Below the pieces are notes generated by a model, which saw nothing but the letters and a program-made list of their open reading frames with translations, searched no databases and had not been told where the DNA came from. A stretch of DNA of 64,000 nucleotides, taken from the NCBI RefSeq assembly GCF_004115925.1, contig NZ_SDDX01000011.1, positions 62,001 through 126,000 on the forward strand, read 5' to 3'. The translations under genes and the position numbers were made by a program. Below, piece by piece: positions 31,503-42,524 of the stretch. Position 1 is the first letter of the stretch. Each line of letters starts with the position of its first letter. Source of the DNA: Lelliottia nimipressuralis (GTDB lineage: Bacteria; Pseudomonadota; Gammaproteobacteria; Enterobacterales; Enterobacteriaceae).

Positions 31503-32990
31503 TTACGCTTCGTCGCCGAACCAGCAAATATTACGTGCGGCCATGATGAGTTCGCCGGCTTTCTCGTCGGTTAAACCTTCGATATCAGCCAGGTCATCAA
31601 CGCCTTGCTCAGCGAGATCTTCCAGCGTACAAACACCACGGGCAGCCAGCTTGAACGCAATCGCACGATCAAGACCTTCCAGATTCAGCAGGTCATCAGC
31701 CGGCTTGTTATCACCAAGGCTTTCTTCCTGAGCCAGCGCCAGGGTGGTCAGTGCGTTTTTAGCGCGTTCACGCAGGGCTTCAACGGTTGCTTCATCCAGG
31801 CCGTCAATTTCCAGCAGTTCTTTAATTGGCACATAGGCCAGTTCTTCAAGCGAAGAGAAACCTTCTTCGACCAGGACAGTGGCGAAATCTTCGTCGATGT
31901 CCAGGTACTTCGTAAAGTTATCGATCGCTGCATGGGCTTCAGCCTGATGCTTAGCCTGCAGGTCATCAACCGTCATTACGTTCAGATCCCAGCCGCTCAG
32001 CTGAGATGCCAGACGGACGTTCTGACCGTTACGACCGATAGCCTGTGCCAGGTTACCTGCTTCAACGGCGATATCCATGGTGTGCTTGTCTTCGTCGACA
32101 ACGATAGAAGACACGTCAGCCGGAGCCATAGCGTTAATCACGAATTGTGCCGGGTTGTCGTCCCAAAGCACGATATCAATGCGCTCGCCGCCCAGTTCAG
32201 TAGAAACAGCCTGGACACGTGCGCCACGCATACCAACGCAAGCACCGACCGGGTCGATACGCTTATCGTTGGTTTTTACCGCGATCTTAGCGCGAGAACC
32301 CGGATCGCGGGCCGCTGCTTTGATCTCGATAACTTCTTCACCGATTTCTGGCACCTCAATGCGGAACAGTTCGATCAGCATTTCTGGCTTAGAGCGAGTG
32401 ACGAAGAGCTGCGCACCACGCGCTTCCGGACGCACTGCGTACAGAACGCCGCGGATACGGTCGCCTGGACGGAAGTTCTCACGCGGCAACATGTCTTCAC
32501 GCAGGATCACGGCTTCAGCGTTGCTGCCCAGATCCAGAGAGATGTTGTCACGGTTCACTTTCTTCACCACACCGGTGATGATTTCACCTTCGTGTTCGCG
32601 GAACTGATCAACCACCATAGCGCGCTCAGCTTCACGTACTTTCTGTACGATAACCTGCTTAGCGGTTTGGGTGGTGATACGGTCGAAGGTGACAGATTCG
32701 ATCTGATCTTCAACATATTCGCCAACGTTGAAGCTTTCGTCTTCGTAACGAGCTGCTTCAAGCGTGATTTCTTTGGTTGGTTGGGTCACTTCTTCGACGA
32801 TCACCCAACGGCGGAAGGTATCGAAGTCACCACTTTTACGATCGATTTCTACGCGAACATCGATCTCTTGTTCGTATTTTTTCTTGGTTGCTGTAGCCAG
32901 TGCACTTTCCAGCGCTTCGAAAATCTTCTCACGCGGCAGTGATTTCTCGTTAGAGACGGCTTCAACAACAGCCAAAATTTCTTTGTTCAT
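31503..32990 (-). CDS. nusA: Transcription termination/antitermination factor NusA
   Basis: A 495-residue protein with an N-terminal RNA-polymerase-binding domain, an S1 domain (about 135-200), two KH domains ([26 protein letters not shown] and the [17 protein letters not shown] region) and two acidic C-terminal repeats that bind alpha-CTD and N-like proteins. It modulates pausing, termination and rRNA antitermination. It lies 28 bases after rimP in the metY operon. Confidence 0.98.
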   Translation of the reverse strand: MNKEILAVVEAVSNEKSLPREKIFEALESALATATKKKYEQEIDVRVEIDRKSGDFDTFRRWVIVEEVTQPTKEITLEAARYEDESFNVGEYVEDQIESVTFDRITTQTAKQVIVQKVREAERAMVVDQFREHEGEIITGVVKKVNRDNISLDLGSNAEAVILREDMLPRENFRPGDRIRGVLYAVRPEARGAQLFVTRSKPEMLIELFRIEVPEIGEEVIEIKAAARDPGSRAKIAVKTNDKRIDPVGACVGMRGARVQAVSTELGGERIDIVLWDDNPAQFVINAMAPADVSSIVVDEDKHTMDIAVEAGNLAQAIGRNGQNVRLASQLSGWDLNVMTVDDLQAKHQAEAHAAIDNFTKYLDIDEDFATVLVEEGFSSLEELAYVPIKELLEIDGLDEATVEALRERAKNALTTLALAQEESLGDNKPADDLLNLEGLDRAIAFKLAARGVCTLEDLAEQGVDDLADIEGLTDEKAGELIMAARNICWFGDEA

Positions 32991-33018
32991 CGCGGGCTTT
33001 TCACCTCAATCCAGACTG

Positions 33019-33471
33019 TTAAAAGTGGGGAACCAGGTTCGCCTTCTGGATATTACTCAGCGCGAACACTTCATCTTTGCCTTCGACTGTCACCGTGATC
33101 ATCTCACCATCAACGGCCTTAATAATGCCCTGCCATTTACGGCGGTTTTGCACAGCCATACGCAGAACGACAGTCACTTCTTCACCGAGATACCGCGTGT
33201 AGTGCTCAGCGGTGAACATCGGACGGTGGAGACCAGGCGAGGAAACTTCCAGGTTATAGGCAACAGTAATAGGATCTTCAACGTCAAGAACTGCACTAAC
33301 CTGGTGGCTGACATCAGCACAATCATCAACATTGATGCCATCTTCACTATCAATATAGATGCGCAGCGTGGATGTGCGGCTGCGAATAAATTCGATGCCG
33401 ACCAGTTCGTAGCCCAGTGCTTCGACTGGTGCCTTAATCATCTCTGTTAATTTTTGCTCTAATGTGGACAA
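33019..33471 (-). CDS. rimP: Ribosome maturation factor RimP
   Basis: A 150-residue factor for 30S assembly. [27 protein letters not shown] begins the N-terminal domain; [15 protein letters not shown] is the family motif. The start is a TTG at 33471, as in E. coli, preceded by GGGGGTGGGC. The open frame runs four codons further (TTG at 33483). It is the first protein gene after metY. Confidence 0.96.
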   Translation of the reverse strand: MSTLEQKLTEMIKAPVEALGYELVGIEFIRSRTSTLRIYIDSEDGINVDDCADVSHQVSAVLDVEDPITVAYNLEVSSPGLHRPMFTAEHYTRYLGEEVTVVLRMAVQNRRKWQGIIKAVDGEMITVTVEGKDEVFALSNIQKANLVPHF

Positions 33472-33486
33472 GCCCACCCCCAAGAC

Positions 33487-33509
33487 ATAAAAAAAGGGCC
33501 TAAAGCCCA
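33487..33509 (-). terminator. Second terminator-like hairpin between metY and rimP
   Basis: On the minus strand TGGGC-TTTA-GCCC-type pairing followed by T7 lies 16 bases before the rimP start. It is downstream of another terminator, so message for rimP must pass two stop signals. Confidence 0.7.
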
Positions 33510-33530
33510 GTTATTCTGTAGTCAGATAAC

Positions 33531-33555
33531 AAAAAACCCCGATAAATCGGGGCTT
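33531..33555 (-). terminator. metY terminator
   Basis: On the minus strand AAAGCCCCGAT-TTATCGGGGT followed by TTTTTTG forms a strong rho-independent terminator about 125 bases past metY. It limits how much transcription from the metY promoter reaches rimP-nusA-infB. Confidence 0.85.
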
Positions 33556-33678
33556 TAGATAACTGAACCCTATAGCCGCAACTGCGGCCTGGAGCACTTT
33601 CTGAAAGAATTTTTTCAAATCCAGCTACGAAGGCTCTGAGTCTTCACAGTATATTTGAAAAAGAACTTTATAGGAAAG

Positions 33679-33755
<77 letters not shown>

Positions 33756-33770
33756 CCTGAAACGTGGCAA

Positions 33771-33799
33771 ATTTTACTCGTTTTGGGTAAAAAATGCAA
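33771..33799 (-). promoter_or_regulatory. metY operon promoter
   Basis: On the minus strand TTGCAT (33799-33794), a 17-base spacer and TAAAAT (33776-33771) form a clear sigma-70 promoter. The expected start lies a few bases downstream, just before the mature metY 5' end at 33755. Confidence 0.8.
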
Positions 33800-33813
33800 A
33801 TAATGCTGGGATT

Positions 33814-33831
33814 TGGTACCGAGGACGGGAC
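33814..33831 (-). repeat. Copy of a leucine-tRNA 3' end upstream of metY
   Basis: TGGTACCGAGGACGGGAC matches the 3' end of leuU at 35639-35656 at 17 of 18 positions and in the same orientation. It covers the CCA end, acceptor strand and part of the T-arm, and stops abruptly. No complete tRNA surrounds it. It may be an old attachment-site duplicate or a tRNA remnant. Confidence 0.7.
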
Positions 33832-34009
33832 GTAAAATCTGCATGCATTATATTGGTTAGAGCATTCCGCTGTCAACTCTGGTTTCCATGCGCTACGCTG
33901 AATAACGTTAAAGGCTTGTGTCTTTTTTCCTGTTTGCCTCGCAACAGGCAGCAGCACAGGATTTTTCACAAAAAATGCATGAATCTCTTCCGGTCATCGA
34001 CAAAAGATG

Positions 34010-34048
34010 ATTAAATGAAAACTCACTTATTTTGCATAAACATGCAAT
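34010..34048 (+). promoter_or_regulatory. Two ARG boxes (ArgR operator) of argG
   Basis: Two 18-bp boxes lie at 34010-34027 (AT-TAAAT-GAAA-ACTCA-CT) and 34031-34048 (TT-TGCAT-AAAC-ATGCA-AT), separated by 3 bp, the usual spacing for an ArgR hexamer. They sit about 50-85 bases before the argG start, which fits repression by arginine-bound ArgR. Confidence 0.75.
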
Positions 34049-34069
34049 GAGAGCGAAAGCGGTCTCTAA

Positions 34070-35443
<1,374 letters not shown>

Positions 35444-35461
35444 TTCTTAATGAGGACATGC

Positions 35462-35487
35462 AAAAGGCGCCTGAGGGCGCCTTTTTT
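35462..35487 (+). terminator. argG terminator
   Basis: AAAAGGCGCC-TGA-GGGCGCC followed by six T forms a strong rho-independent terminator 18 bases past the argG stop. Confidence 0.92.
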
Positions 35488-35537
35488 GTTGGCGTTCTTT
35501 TGTCGGGCGGGTAAGCACACTGCTATACGCCCGTTTT

Positions 35538-35571
35538 GCCTGGTGGTACTACTACGCTTACCGAGCCTGTG
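35538..35571. repeat. Degenerate REP-like sequence
   Basis: GCCTGGTGGTACTACTACGC followed by TTACCGAGCCTG keeps the outline of a REP unit but has several mismatches in the arms. It lies between the argG and leuU terminators, where E. coli has yhbX. Confidence 0.35.
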
Positions 35572-35598
35572 AAAACAGGGACTCAAAAGATACAGACG

Positions 35599-35629
35599 AA
35601 AAAAAAAGACGTCTTTCGACGTCTTTTTT
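35599..35629. terminator. leuU terminator (bidirectional)
   Basis: AAAAAGACGTC-TTTC-GACGTCTTTTTT forms a strong stem with A- and T-runs on both sides. It ends the secG-leuU transcript on the minus strand 10 bases after the tRNA. Confidence 0.88.
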
Positions 35630-35638
35630 CTGGAATAT

Positions 35639-35725
35639 TGGTACCGAGGATGGGACTCGAACCCACAAGCCCGTTAGGGCACTACCACCTCAAGGTAGCG
35701 TGTCTACCAATTCCACCACCTCGGT
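35639..35725 (-). tRNA. leuU: tRNA-Leu (GAG)
   Basis: 87 bases beginning ACCGAGGTGGTGGAATTGGT and ending CCTCGGTACCA. The anticodon stem-loop CTACC-TTGAGGT-GGTAG gives anticodon GAG. A long variable arm (TGCCCTAACGGGC) is typical of leucine tRNAs. CCA is encoded. It lies 9 bases after secG on the same strand, so both come from one transcript, as in E. coli. Confidence 0.97.
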
Positions 35726-35734
35726 ACTGAGTAC

Positions 35735-36067
35735 TTAGTGCGGGATATCGCTGGTCGGCTTAGCCGGTTCAGCTGGCTGAGTCTGCTCAGTTTTAGACGG
35801 AGCACTCAGATTGTCCCACTCGCTTCCTTTTGTGGTCTTGTTGCTATTGATATTGCCAAGCGCCAGACTGATGATGAAGAACAGCGTAGCCAGAATAGCC
35901 GTTGTACGGGTCATGAAGTTCGCAGAACCACTTGAACCAAACAGCGTACCGGAAGCGCCTGCTCCGAAGGAGGCTCCCATATCAGCGCCTTTACCTTGCT
36001 GCAGCATGATCAGCGCTACAAGAGCGATGGCTACAATAAGGAAAACAACTAAAAGAGCTTCGTACAT
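35735..36067 (-). CDS. secG: Protein-export membrane protein SecG
   Basis: A 110-residue protein with two membrane spans (about 2-22 and 50-70) and a polar Pro/Thr/Glu-rich tail. It starts [19 protein letters not shown] at 36067; a longer open frame upstream adds a non-hydrophobic leader and is unlikely. SecG assists the SecYE channel driven by SecA. leuU follows directly. Confidence 0.97.
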   Translation of the reverse strand: MYEALLVVFLIVAIALVALIMLQQGKGADMGASFGAGASGTLFGSSGSANFMTRTTAILATLFFIISLALGNINSNKTTKGSEWDNLSAPSKTEQTQPAEPAKPTSDIPH

Positions 36068-36247
36068 AATCAACCTGTTCCTTGCGGAGTTGCCGCATAC
36101 CAATGCTTCGACCAATTTAGCAGGAATTGTGTTTCCCACTGAAGCGGGTGTGAATACTAACCAAAGCGAATGACCTTCGCAAGGGCAATTTCAGCGCATT
36201 GTATCAACTGCGGAAAAAAACAGCAAAAGCGCATCTGTCGGGCAAAA

Positions 36248-36273
36248 TAAAGGCGACAAGCGTCGCCTTTTTA
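36248..36273 (-). terminator. glmM terminator
   Basis: On the minus strand AAAGGCGAC-GCTT-GTCGCCTTTA forms a strong hairpin 20 bases past the glmM stop, ending with a short T-rich stretch. It separates glmM from secG. Confidence 0.8.
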
Positions 36274-36291
36274 AACACTTACTGTGCAAAG

Positions 36292-37629
36292 TTATGCAGC
36301 TTTCACCGCATCGGCGATTCGATGAGCAAACTCAGTAACCTGCTGCTCGTCTTCACCTTCGACCATCACGCGGATAAGCGGCTCAGTACCCGATTTACGC
36401 AGCAGCACGCGGCCACGATTCCCGAGGGCAGCTTCGACTTCCGCCATCACCGTTTTCACGTTCTCATTTTCCAGCGGATCGCCTTTACCCGCGGTAAAGC
36501 GAACATTCACCAGAATCTGCGGGAACATTTTCATGCCGGTGCAGAGATCGTGCAGACTCATATGGTTGCGCACCATCGCGGCAACCACCTGCAGACTGGC
36601 GACGATACCGTCACCCGTAGTGGTTTTATCGAGCAGGATCACGTGACCGGAGTTTTCAGCCCCAATGCGCCAGCCTTTTTCCTGCAATTTTTCCAGCACA
36701 TAGCGGTCGCCCACTTTAGCACGCGCAAATGGAATACCCAGCTGCTTCAGCGCCAGCTCGAGACCCATGTTGCTCATCAGCGTACCTACCGCGCCACCGC
36801 GAAGCTGGCCCTGACGCAGTCCTTCACGGGCGATGATATAGAGGATCTGATCGCCATCGACCTTATTGCCTTCGTGATCAACCATAATGACGCGGTCGCC
36901 ATCACCGTCGAACGCAATCCCCAGGTCGGCTTTTTCAGCCAAAACGCGGGCCTGCAGCGCGCGCACGTCAGTGGCGCCCACTTCTTCGTTGATGTTGACG
37001 CCGTCTGGCTCACAGCCGATAGCAATCACTTTAGCGCCGAGTTCACGGAACACATTTGGCGCAATGTGGTATGTCGCGCCATTGGCACAATCGACCACAA
37101 TTTTGAGGTGGCTCAGGCTCAGTTCGTTCGGGAAGGTGCCTTTACAGAATTCGATGTAACGGCCCGCTGCATCCACAATACGGCTGGCTTTGCCCAGCTC
37201 AGAAGAGTCAACGCAGGTCAGCTCTTTTTCCATTTCTGCTTCGATGGCCTCTTCGACTTCATCTGGCAGTTTGGTGCCATCGATGGAGAAGAATTTGATG
37301 CCGTTGTCGTAGAACGGGTTATGGGAAGCTGAAATCACAATACCGGCTTCAGCGCGGAAGGTGCGCGTCAGATAAGCCACCGCAGGGGTTGGCATTGGAC
37401 CGGTAAAGGAAGCGGAAAGCCCGGCGGCTGAAAGCCCCGCCTCTAATGCCGACTCCAGCATATAGCCAGAAATACGGGTGTCTTTACCGATGATGATCTT
37501 ACGCGAGCCATGACGCGCCAGTACCTTACCTGCCGCCCAACCCAACTTAAGTACAAATTCAGGAGTAATAGGTGCATCACCCACACGCCCACGGATACCA
37601 TCGGTGCCAAAATATTTACGATTACTCAT
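36292..37629 (-). CDS. glmM: Phosphoglucosamine mutase GlmM
   Basis: A 445-residue enzyme of the alpha-D-phosphohexomutase family. [17 protein letters not shown] carries the phosphoserine Ser102; DGDGDR is the metal-binding loop. It interconverts glucosamine-6-P and glucosamine-1-P for UDP-GlcNAc, feeding peptidoglycan and LPS. The start [14 protein letters not shown] at 37629 overlaps the folP stop by 8 bases, so glmM depends on folP translation. Confidence 0.98.
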   Translation of the reverse strand: MSNRKYFGTDGIRGRVGDAPITPEFVLKLGWAAGKVLARHGSRKIIIGKDTRISGYMLESALEAGLSAAGLSASFTGPMPTPAVAYLTRTFRAEAGIVISASHNPFYDNGIKFFSIDGTKLPDEVEEAIEAEMEKELTCVDSSELGKASRIVDAAGRYIEFCKGTFPNELSLSHLKIVVDCANGATYHIAPNVFRELGAKVIAIGCEPDGVNINEEVGATDVRALQARVLAEKADLGIAFDGDGDRVIMVDHEGNKVDGDQILYIIAREGLRQGQLRGGAVGTLMSNMGLELALKQLGIPFARAKVGDRYVLEKLQEKGWRIGAENSGHVILLDKTTTGDGIVASLQVVAAMVRNHMSLHDLCTGMKMFPQILVNVRFTAGKGDPLENENVKTVMAEVEAALGNRGRVLLRKSGTEPLIRVMVEGEDEQQVTEFAHRIADAVKAA

Positions 37630-38470
37630 AGCGTTTGTTTTCCTTCGCTGACAATGTGGCTTCAACCACACGCATAGCTTCTACTGTCTCTTTGACGTCA
37701 TGGACGCGAATAATGTGAGCACCTTGCATAGCCGCGATCACCGCGCAGGCAAGGCTGCCGCTCAGACGTTCGCTCGGGCCAACATTCAGCAATTGCCCGA
37801 CCATGGTTTTTCGCGACATCCCGACCAGCAACGGCAAGCCAAAATGGTGAAATTCCGATAAGCGTGCAAGCAGCTCATAGTTATGGGAGAGATTTTTACC
37901 GAAACCGAATCCCGGGTCGAGCAGCAATTTCTCTTTTGCGATACCGGCACGCTCACAGCGCGCGATTTGCTCAATAAAGTAGCGATTCACGTCCGCGAAC
38001 ACATCAGAATATTTTGGAGCTTCCTGCATCGTTTTTGGCTGCCCCTGCATGTGCATCAGGCAGACCGGCAAACCGGTTTCTGCGGCAGCCTCAAGAGCAC
38101 CAGGCTCAGACAGAGAGCGAATATCATTAATGATGTGAGCACCCACTCTCGCCGATTCACGAATGACTTCCGGCTTAGAGGTGTCGACGGAGATCCAGAC
38201 TTCAAAGCGCTGGGCGATAGCCTCAACCACCGGGATCACGCGTGATAACTCTTCTTCCACACTCACGTCCGCCGCACCGGGGCGCGTCGATTCACCGCCG
38301 ATATCAATAATCGTTGCGCCTGCATTGATCATCAGATTGGCATGCTTCACCGCGTCAATCAGCGTGTTATGCGTGCCGCCGTCGGAAAAGGAGTCAGGGG
38401 TAACGTTCAGGATGCCCATCACATGGGGATGTGAGAGATCGAGAGTCGTGTCCTGGGCGAAAAGTTTCAT
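37622..38470 (-). CDS. folP: Dihydropteroate synthase
   Basis: A 282-residue TIM-barrel enzyme. [15 protein letters not shown] and [11 protein letters not shown] are the two signature motifs. It joins p-aminobenzoate to the pterin diphosphate in folate synthesis and is the sulfonamide target. It follows ftsH after 96 bases containing a terminator-like hairpin and overlaps glmM. Confidence 0.98.
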   Translation of the reverse strand: MKLFAQDTTLDLSHPHVMGILNVTPDSFSDGGTHNTLIDAVKHANLMINAGATIIDIGGESTRPGAADVSVEEELSRVIPVVEAIAQRFEVWISVDTSKPEVIRESARVGAHIINDIRSLSEPGALEAAAETGLPVCLMHMQGQPKTMQEAPKYSDVFADVNRYFIEQIARCERAGIAKEKLLLDPGFGFGKNLSHNYELLARLSEFHHFGLPLLVGMSRKTMVGQLLNVGPSERLSGSLACAVIAAMQGAHIIRVHDVKETVEAMRVVEATLSAKENKRYE

Positions 38471-38506
38471 GGCTAAATCCCTGGTATTTTGAGTTATGCA
38501 GATAAG

Positions 38507-38534
38507 AAAAACCCCGGAGCAAGCTCCAGGGTTT
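38507..38534 (-). terminator. ftsH terminator-like hairpin
   Basis: On the minus strand GAAACCCTGGAGC-TTG-CTCCGGGGTTTTTC forms a stem with one mismatch and a five-T tail, between ftsH and folP. It probably gives partial termination. Confidence 0.75.
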
Positions 38535-38566
38535 CAGGTGAAGATAAATACATCTTCAGCGGTGAC

Positions 38567-40501
38567 TTATTTGTCGCCTAACTGTTCTGACATGGTATTG
38601 CCCGGATTTGGCGTACGCGGTTCATCGACCGGACGCGGTGCACGCGGGGTGCCATTGTTGTCAGAATTATTGGAAGCGCCTGGATCTTCCCAGCCTGCTG
38701 GTGGACGCACTTCGCGGCGAGCCATCAGGTCGTCAATCTGCGGAGCATCAATGGTCTCATATTTCATGAGCGCATCTTTCATTGAGTGCAGAATGTCCAG
38801 GTTGTCATTCAGGATTTCACGTGCGCGGCCATAGTTACGTTCAACCAGTGCCTTCACTTCCTGATCGATGATACGCGCAGTTTCATCGGACATGTGTTTC
38901 GCTTTCGCTACAGAGCGGCCCAGGAATACTTCGCCTTCCTCTTCCGCGTACAGCAGCGGACCGAGTTTGTCGGAGAAGCCCCACTGAGTAACCATGTTAC
39001 GTGCCAGGTTAGTCGCGACTTTGATGTCGTTAGACGCACCGGTAGAAACATGCTCCACACCGTAGATAATCTCTTCAGCCAGACGACCGCCGTACAGGGT
39101 CGAAATTTGGCTTTCCAGCTTCTGACGGCTGGCACTAATCGCATCGCCTTCCGGCAGGAAGAAGGTCACACCCAGTGCGCGACCGCGCGGGATAATGGTC
39201 ACTTTATGCACCGGATCGTGTTCCGGTACCAGACGACCAATAATCGCATGGCCTGCTTCGTGGTATGCCGTGGACTCTTTCTGCGCTTCAGTCATCACCA
39301 TGGAGCGACGTTCCGCACCCATCATGATTTTGTCTTTCGCTTTCTCGAACTCCACCATCGACACGACGCGTTTGTTACCGCGAGCGGCAAACAGCGCTGC
39401 TTCGTTGACCAGGTTCGCCAGGTCAGCACCGGAGAAGCCCGGCGTACCACGTGCGATGATTGCCGCATCGATGTCCGGAGACAGCGGTACGCGACGCATG
39501 TGGACTTTAAGGATCTGTTCACGACCACGAACATCTGGCAGACCGACCACAACCTGACGGTCGAAACGGCCTGGACGCAGCAGCGCAGGGTCAAGTACGT
39601 CTGGACGGTTAGTCGCCGCGATAACGATGATACCTTCGTTACCTTCGAAGCCATCCATCTCAACCAGCATCTGGTTCAGAGTCTGTTCACGTTCATCGTG
39701 ACCGCCGCCCAGACCCGCGCCACGCTGGCGGCCTACAGCATCGATTTCATCGATAAAGATAATGCACGGTGCTGCCTTCTTGGCCTGCTCGAACATGTCA
39801 CGCACACGAGATGCACCAACACCCACGAACATTTCAACGAAGTCAGAACCTGAAATGGTAAAGAACGGGACTTTCGCTTCACCCGCAATGGCTTTCGCCA
39901 GCAGGGTTTTACCGGTACCCGGAGGACCAACCATCAGAACGCCTTTCGGGATCTTACCGCCCAGTTTCTGGAAACGGCTCGGCTCACGCAGGTATTCAAC
40001 CAGTTCCGCCACTTCTTCTTTTGCTTCGTCACAACCTGCGACGTCGGCAAACGTGGTCTTGATCTGATCTTCCGTCAGCATGCGCGCTTTGCTCTTACCG
40101 AACGACATGGCGCCTTTGCCACCGCCGCCCTGCATTTGGCGCATGAAGAAGATCCAGACACCGATAAGCAGCAGCATCGGGAACCAGGAAATGAAGATAG
40201 AAGCCAGCAGGCTTGGCTCTTCAGGCGGCTCACCTACCACCTTGACGTTTTTAGTCAGAAGGTTATCAAGCAGCTTAGGATCGTTCACCGGGATGTAAGT
40301 CGTGTAACGGTTACTATCTTTCTTGGTAACGTTGATCTCACGTCCGTTGATACGCGCTTCGCGAACCTGGTCCTGATTGACCTCTTGCAGGAAGGTAGAA
40401 TAATCCACCTTGCGGCCATTCGACTCGCTGGGCCCAAAGCTCTGGAACACTGACATCAGCACAACGGCAATGACCAGCCAGAGTATTAGGTTTTTCGCCA
40501 T
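38567..40501 (-). CDS. ftsH: ATP-dependent zinc metalloprotease FtsH
   Basis: A 644-residue membrane-bound AAA protease. Two spans (about 4-22 and 98-118) flank a periplasmic domain. The AAA module has GPPGTGKT (Walker A) and IIFIDEIDA (Walker B); HEAGH near 414-418 is the zinc site. It degrades unassembled membrane proteins, sigma-32 and LpxC, thereby setting the LPS/phospholipid balance. The ATG at 40501 ([10 protein letters not shown]) follows a GAGG site; rlmE lies 102 bases upstream. Confidence 0.98.
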   Translation of the reverse strand: MAKNLILWLVIAVVLMSVFQSFGPSESNGRKVDYSTFLQEVNQDQVREARINGREINVTKKDSNRYTTYIPVNDPKLLDNLLTKNVKVVGEPPEEPSLLASIFISWFPMLLLIGVWIFFMRQMQGGGGKGAMSFGKSKARMLTEDQIKTTFADVAGCDEAKEEVAELVEYLREPSRFQKLGGKIPKGVLMVGPPGTGKTLLAKAIAGEAKVPFFTISGSDFVEMFVGVGASRVRDMFEQAKKAAPCIIFIDEIDAVGRQRGAGLGGGHDEREQTLNQMLVEMDGFEGNEGIIVIAATNRPDVLDPALLRPGRFDRQVVVGLPDVRGREQILKVHMRRVPLSPDIDAAIIARGTPGFSGADLANLVNEAALFAARGNKRVVSMVEFEKAKDKIMMGAERRSMVMTEAQKESTAYHEAGHAIIGRLVPEHDPVHKVTIIPRGRALGVTFFLPEGDAISASRQKLESQISTLYGGRLAEEIIYGVEHVSTGASNDIKVATNLARNMVTQWGFSDKLGPLLYAEEEGEVFLGRSVAKAKHMSDETARIIDQEVKALVERNYGRAREILNDNLDILHSMKDALMKYETIDAPQIDDLMARREVRPPAGWEDPGASNNSDNNGTPRAPRPVDEPRTPNPGNTMSEQLGDK

Positions 40502-40603
40502 GTCACTCAAGGGATTAACCTCATATTACAACTGTGTTAAAAACAGCGTCAGGAGACTCTCTATCCAGTATCTTTCGAACGTTCGTCCGAAGTCAGCCGG
40601 TTA

Positions 40604-41230
40604 TCATTTCCGCCCGGTCGCTACAATATACACTTCACGTGAACGAGCACGGGAAGAGTCCGGCTTACGAACTTTCACTTTCGCAAACAGGGAGCGAATT
40701 TCCTTAAGATACTCCTCGAAACCTTCGCCCTGGAACACCTTCACTACAAAACTACCACCAGGCGCTAGAACATCACGACACATTTCTAACGCAAGTTCAA
40801 CCAGATACATGGAACGGGGAATATCCACCGCTGGTGTTCCGCACATATTTGGCGCCATATCAGACATGACAACCTGAACTTTACTGTCACCTACACGTTC
40901 GAGTAATGCTTTCAGGACTAATTCATCACGAAAATCGCCCTGAAGGAAGTCAACACCGACAATCGGATCCATTGGTAAAAGATCGCATGCGATGATTCGC
41001 CCCTGGCCACCAATTTGTGTCACAGCGTACTGTGACCATCCGCCAGGTGCCGCACCGAGGTCAACAATCGTCATTCCCGGTTTAAAGAGTTTGTCACTTT
41101 GCTGTATTTCATCAAGTTTAAACCAGGCACGGGAACGTAACCCCTTTTTCTGTGCCTGAAGAACATATTTATCGCTAAAGTGTTCCTGGAGCCAGCGGCT
41201 GGAGCTGGCAGAACGCTTTTTACCTGTCAT
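40604..41230 (-). CDS. rlmE: 23S rRNA 2'-O-ribose U2552 methyltransferase RlmE (FtsJ/RrmJ)
   Basis: A 208-residue SAM-dependent enzyme. [15 protein letters not shown] is motif I, and the catalytic Lys-Asp-Lys-Glu set is recognisable ([25 protein letters not shown]). It methylates U2552 in the A-loop of 23S rRNA and allows late 50S assembly. It is divergent from yhbY and heads the rlmE-ftsH unit, which in E. coli is under heat-shock control. Confidence 0.97.
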   Translation of the reverse strand: MTGKKRSASSSRWLQEHFSDKYVLQAQKKGLRSRAWFKLDEIQQSDKLFKPGMTIVDLGAAPGGWSQYAVTQIGGQGRIIACDLLPMDPIVGVDFLQGDFRDELVLKALLERVGDSKVQVVMSDMAPNMCGTPAVDIPRSMYLVELALEMCRDVLAPGGSFVVKVFQGEGFEEYLKEIRSLFAKVKVRKPDSSRARSREVYIVATGRK

Positions 41231-41356
41231 TTAACTTTCCGTCCTGGTTCATCGTAACCTGCCTTTGACGTAAATTTCTACGCAGCTATTTGGCGATATA
41301 AGGGAGATGGCGGTAGAATGAACCGTTTTCAATCCCAACGTAAGCAAAAATATACG

Positions 41357-41650
41357 ATGAATCTGAGTACTAAACAAAAACAGCACCTTAAAGGTCTGGC
41401 ACATCCACTCAAGCCTGTAGTCATGCTTGGCAACAATGGTTTGACCGAAGGGGTGCTTGCCGAGATCGAACAAGCGCTGGAGCACCACGAGCTGATTAAG
41501 GTGAAAATTGCCTCTGAAGACAGAGACACGAAAACCCTGATCGTGGAAGCTATCGTGCGCAATACCGGTGCCTGTAATGTACAGGTTATCGGTAAAACGC
41601 TGGTGCTCTACCGCCCGTCTAAAGAGCGTAAAATCTCGCTGCCACGCTAA
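41357..41650 (+). CDS. yhbY: CRM-domain ribosome-assembly protein YhbY
   Basis: A 97-residue protein that is one CRM domain, with the conserved GNNGLTEGVLAEIEQAL (GxxG loop). It binds pre-50S particles and is thought to aid assembly. I chose the ATG at 41357 (MNLSTKQKQHLKGLAHPLKP), which matches the E. coli length; an in-frame ATG at 41318 would add 13 unsupported residues. Confidence 0.93.
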   Translation: MNLSTKQKQHLKGLAHPLKPVVMLGNNGLTEGVLAEIEQALEHHELIKVKIASEDRDTKTLIVEAIVRNTGACNVQVIGKTLVLYRPSKERKISLPR

Positions 41651-41735
41651 GAATATCCTGAATCGAACACTTTTTCAGTGTAAAACGAGGGATTTCCAAT
41701 AGCAGGTGAGCAAAATGCCATGCTCCGTGAGTTGA

Positions 41736-41763
41736 TAAAAGGCCGCTATGCGGCCTTTTTCCT
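41736..41763. terminator. Bidirectional terminator between yhbY and greA
   Basis: AAAAGGCCGC-TAT-GCGGCCTTTTT forms a stem usable by both convergent genes. Confidence 0.9.
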
Positions 41764-41801
41764 TTCTTTACAATGTATCAACAACTGCGGTGAGATGCGA
41801 A

Positions 41802-42278
41802 TTACAGGTACTCGACCTTGATAATTTCGTATTCCACTTCGCCGCCTGGCGTGCGGATCACCACCACATCGTCCTGTTCTTTGCCAATCAGACCACGGGC
41901 AATCGGCGAGTTAACGGAGATGAGGTTCTGTTTAAAGTCTGCCTCGTCATCGCCCACAATGCGGTAAGCCTGCTCTTCGTCATTGTCCAGGTTCAGCACC
42001 GTCACGGTAGAACCAAAAATCACGCGGCCATTGTTCGGGATTTTGCTGATATCGATCACCTGTGCATTCGACAGTTTCGCTTCAATATCTTTGATACGGC
42101 CTTCACAGAAGCCTTGCTGTTCGCGCGCGGCGTGATACTCCGCGTTCTCTTTCAGGTCGCCATGCTCACGCGCATCCGCGATTGCGGCGATGATTTCAGG
42201 ACGGCGAACAGATTTCAGAAAATCCAGTTCTTCGCGCAGTTTTTCGGCACCACGTAAGGTCATCGGAATAGCTTGCAT
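41802..42278 (-). CDS. greA: Transcript cleavage factor GreA
   Basis: A 158-residue protein. The N-terminal coiled coil (about 1-75) ends in the acidic tip region [20 protein letters not shown], whose Asp/Glu help RNA polymerase cut back-tracked RNA. A FKBP-like C-terminal domain follows. It is divergent from dacB; the 246-base gap should hold its promoters and long leader. In E. coli the greA leader yields the short GraL RNAs; I could not confirm them here. Confidence 0.97.
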   Translation of the reverse strand: MQAIPMTLRGAEKLREELDFLKSVRRPEIIAAIADAREHGDLKENAEYHAAREQQGFCEGRIKDIEAKLSNAQVIDISKIPNNGRVIFGSTVTVLNLDNDEEQAYRIVGDDEADFKQNLISVNSPIARGLIGKEQDDVVVIRTPGGEVEYEIIKVEYL

Positions 42279-42524
42279 TTGTTATACCTCTTAAACATTC
42301 CTGTTGGGAGCGACTCACTCACTCCGACTTCCGGCCTCGCAGGCGTCAAAGCGTGTCACAGGTCGGGAGCAAAAGAAAACTGCCCGGAAGCAAAGTTCCA
42401 GGTCAGCAGCAATTTTTCAATTTGATGCGCATTTTACCGCGAAGTTCACTATGGGTCATCGTTTACTTTACAGGGCGTTGCACCGTAGTATGACGGTTTG
42501 TTTACGGGTTGTTAGCGCGAGATT

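Noticed and set aside
30654-31546. Long Phe/Leu-rich frames opposite the infB coiled-coil region that look like membrane proteins
   Set aside because: Reversed Glu/Lys/Ala codons give Phe/Leu/Ser/Cys; the apparent hydrophobicity is a compositional artefact.
31605-32942. A 445-codon open frame opposite nusA
   Set aside because: Antisense shadow of nusA; composition is typical of reversed highly expressed genes.
38786-39853. A 355-codon open frame opposite ftsH
   Set aside because: Antisense shadow with no family features; ftsH is unambiguous on the other strand.
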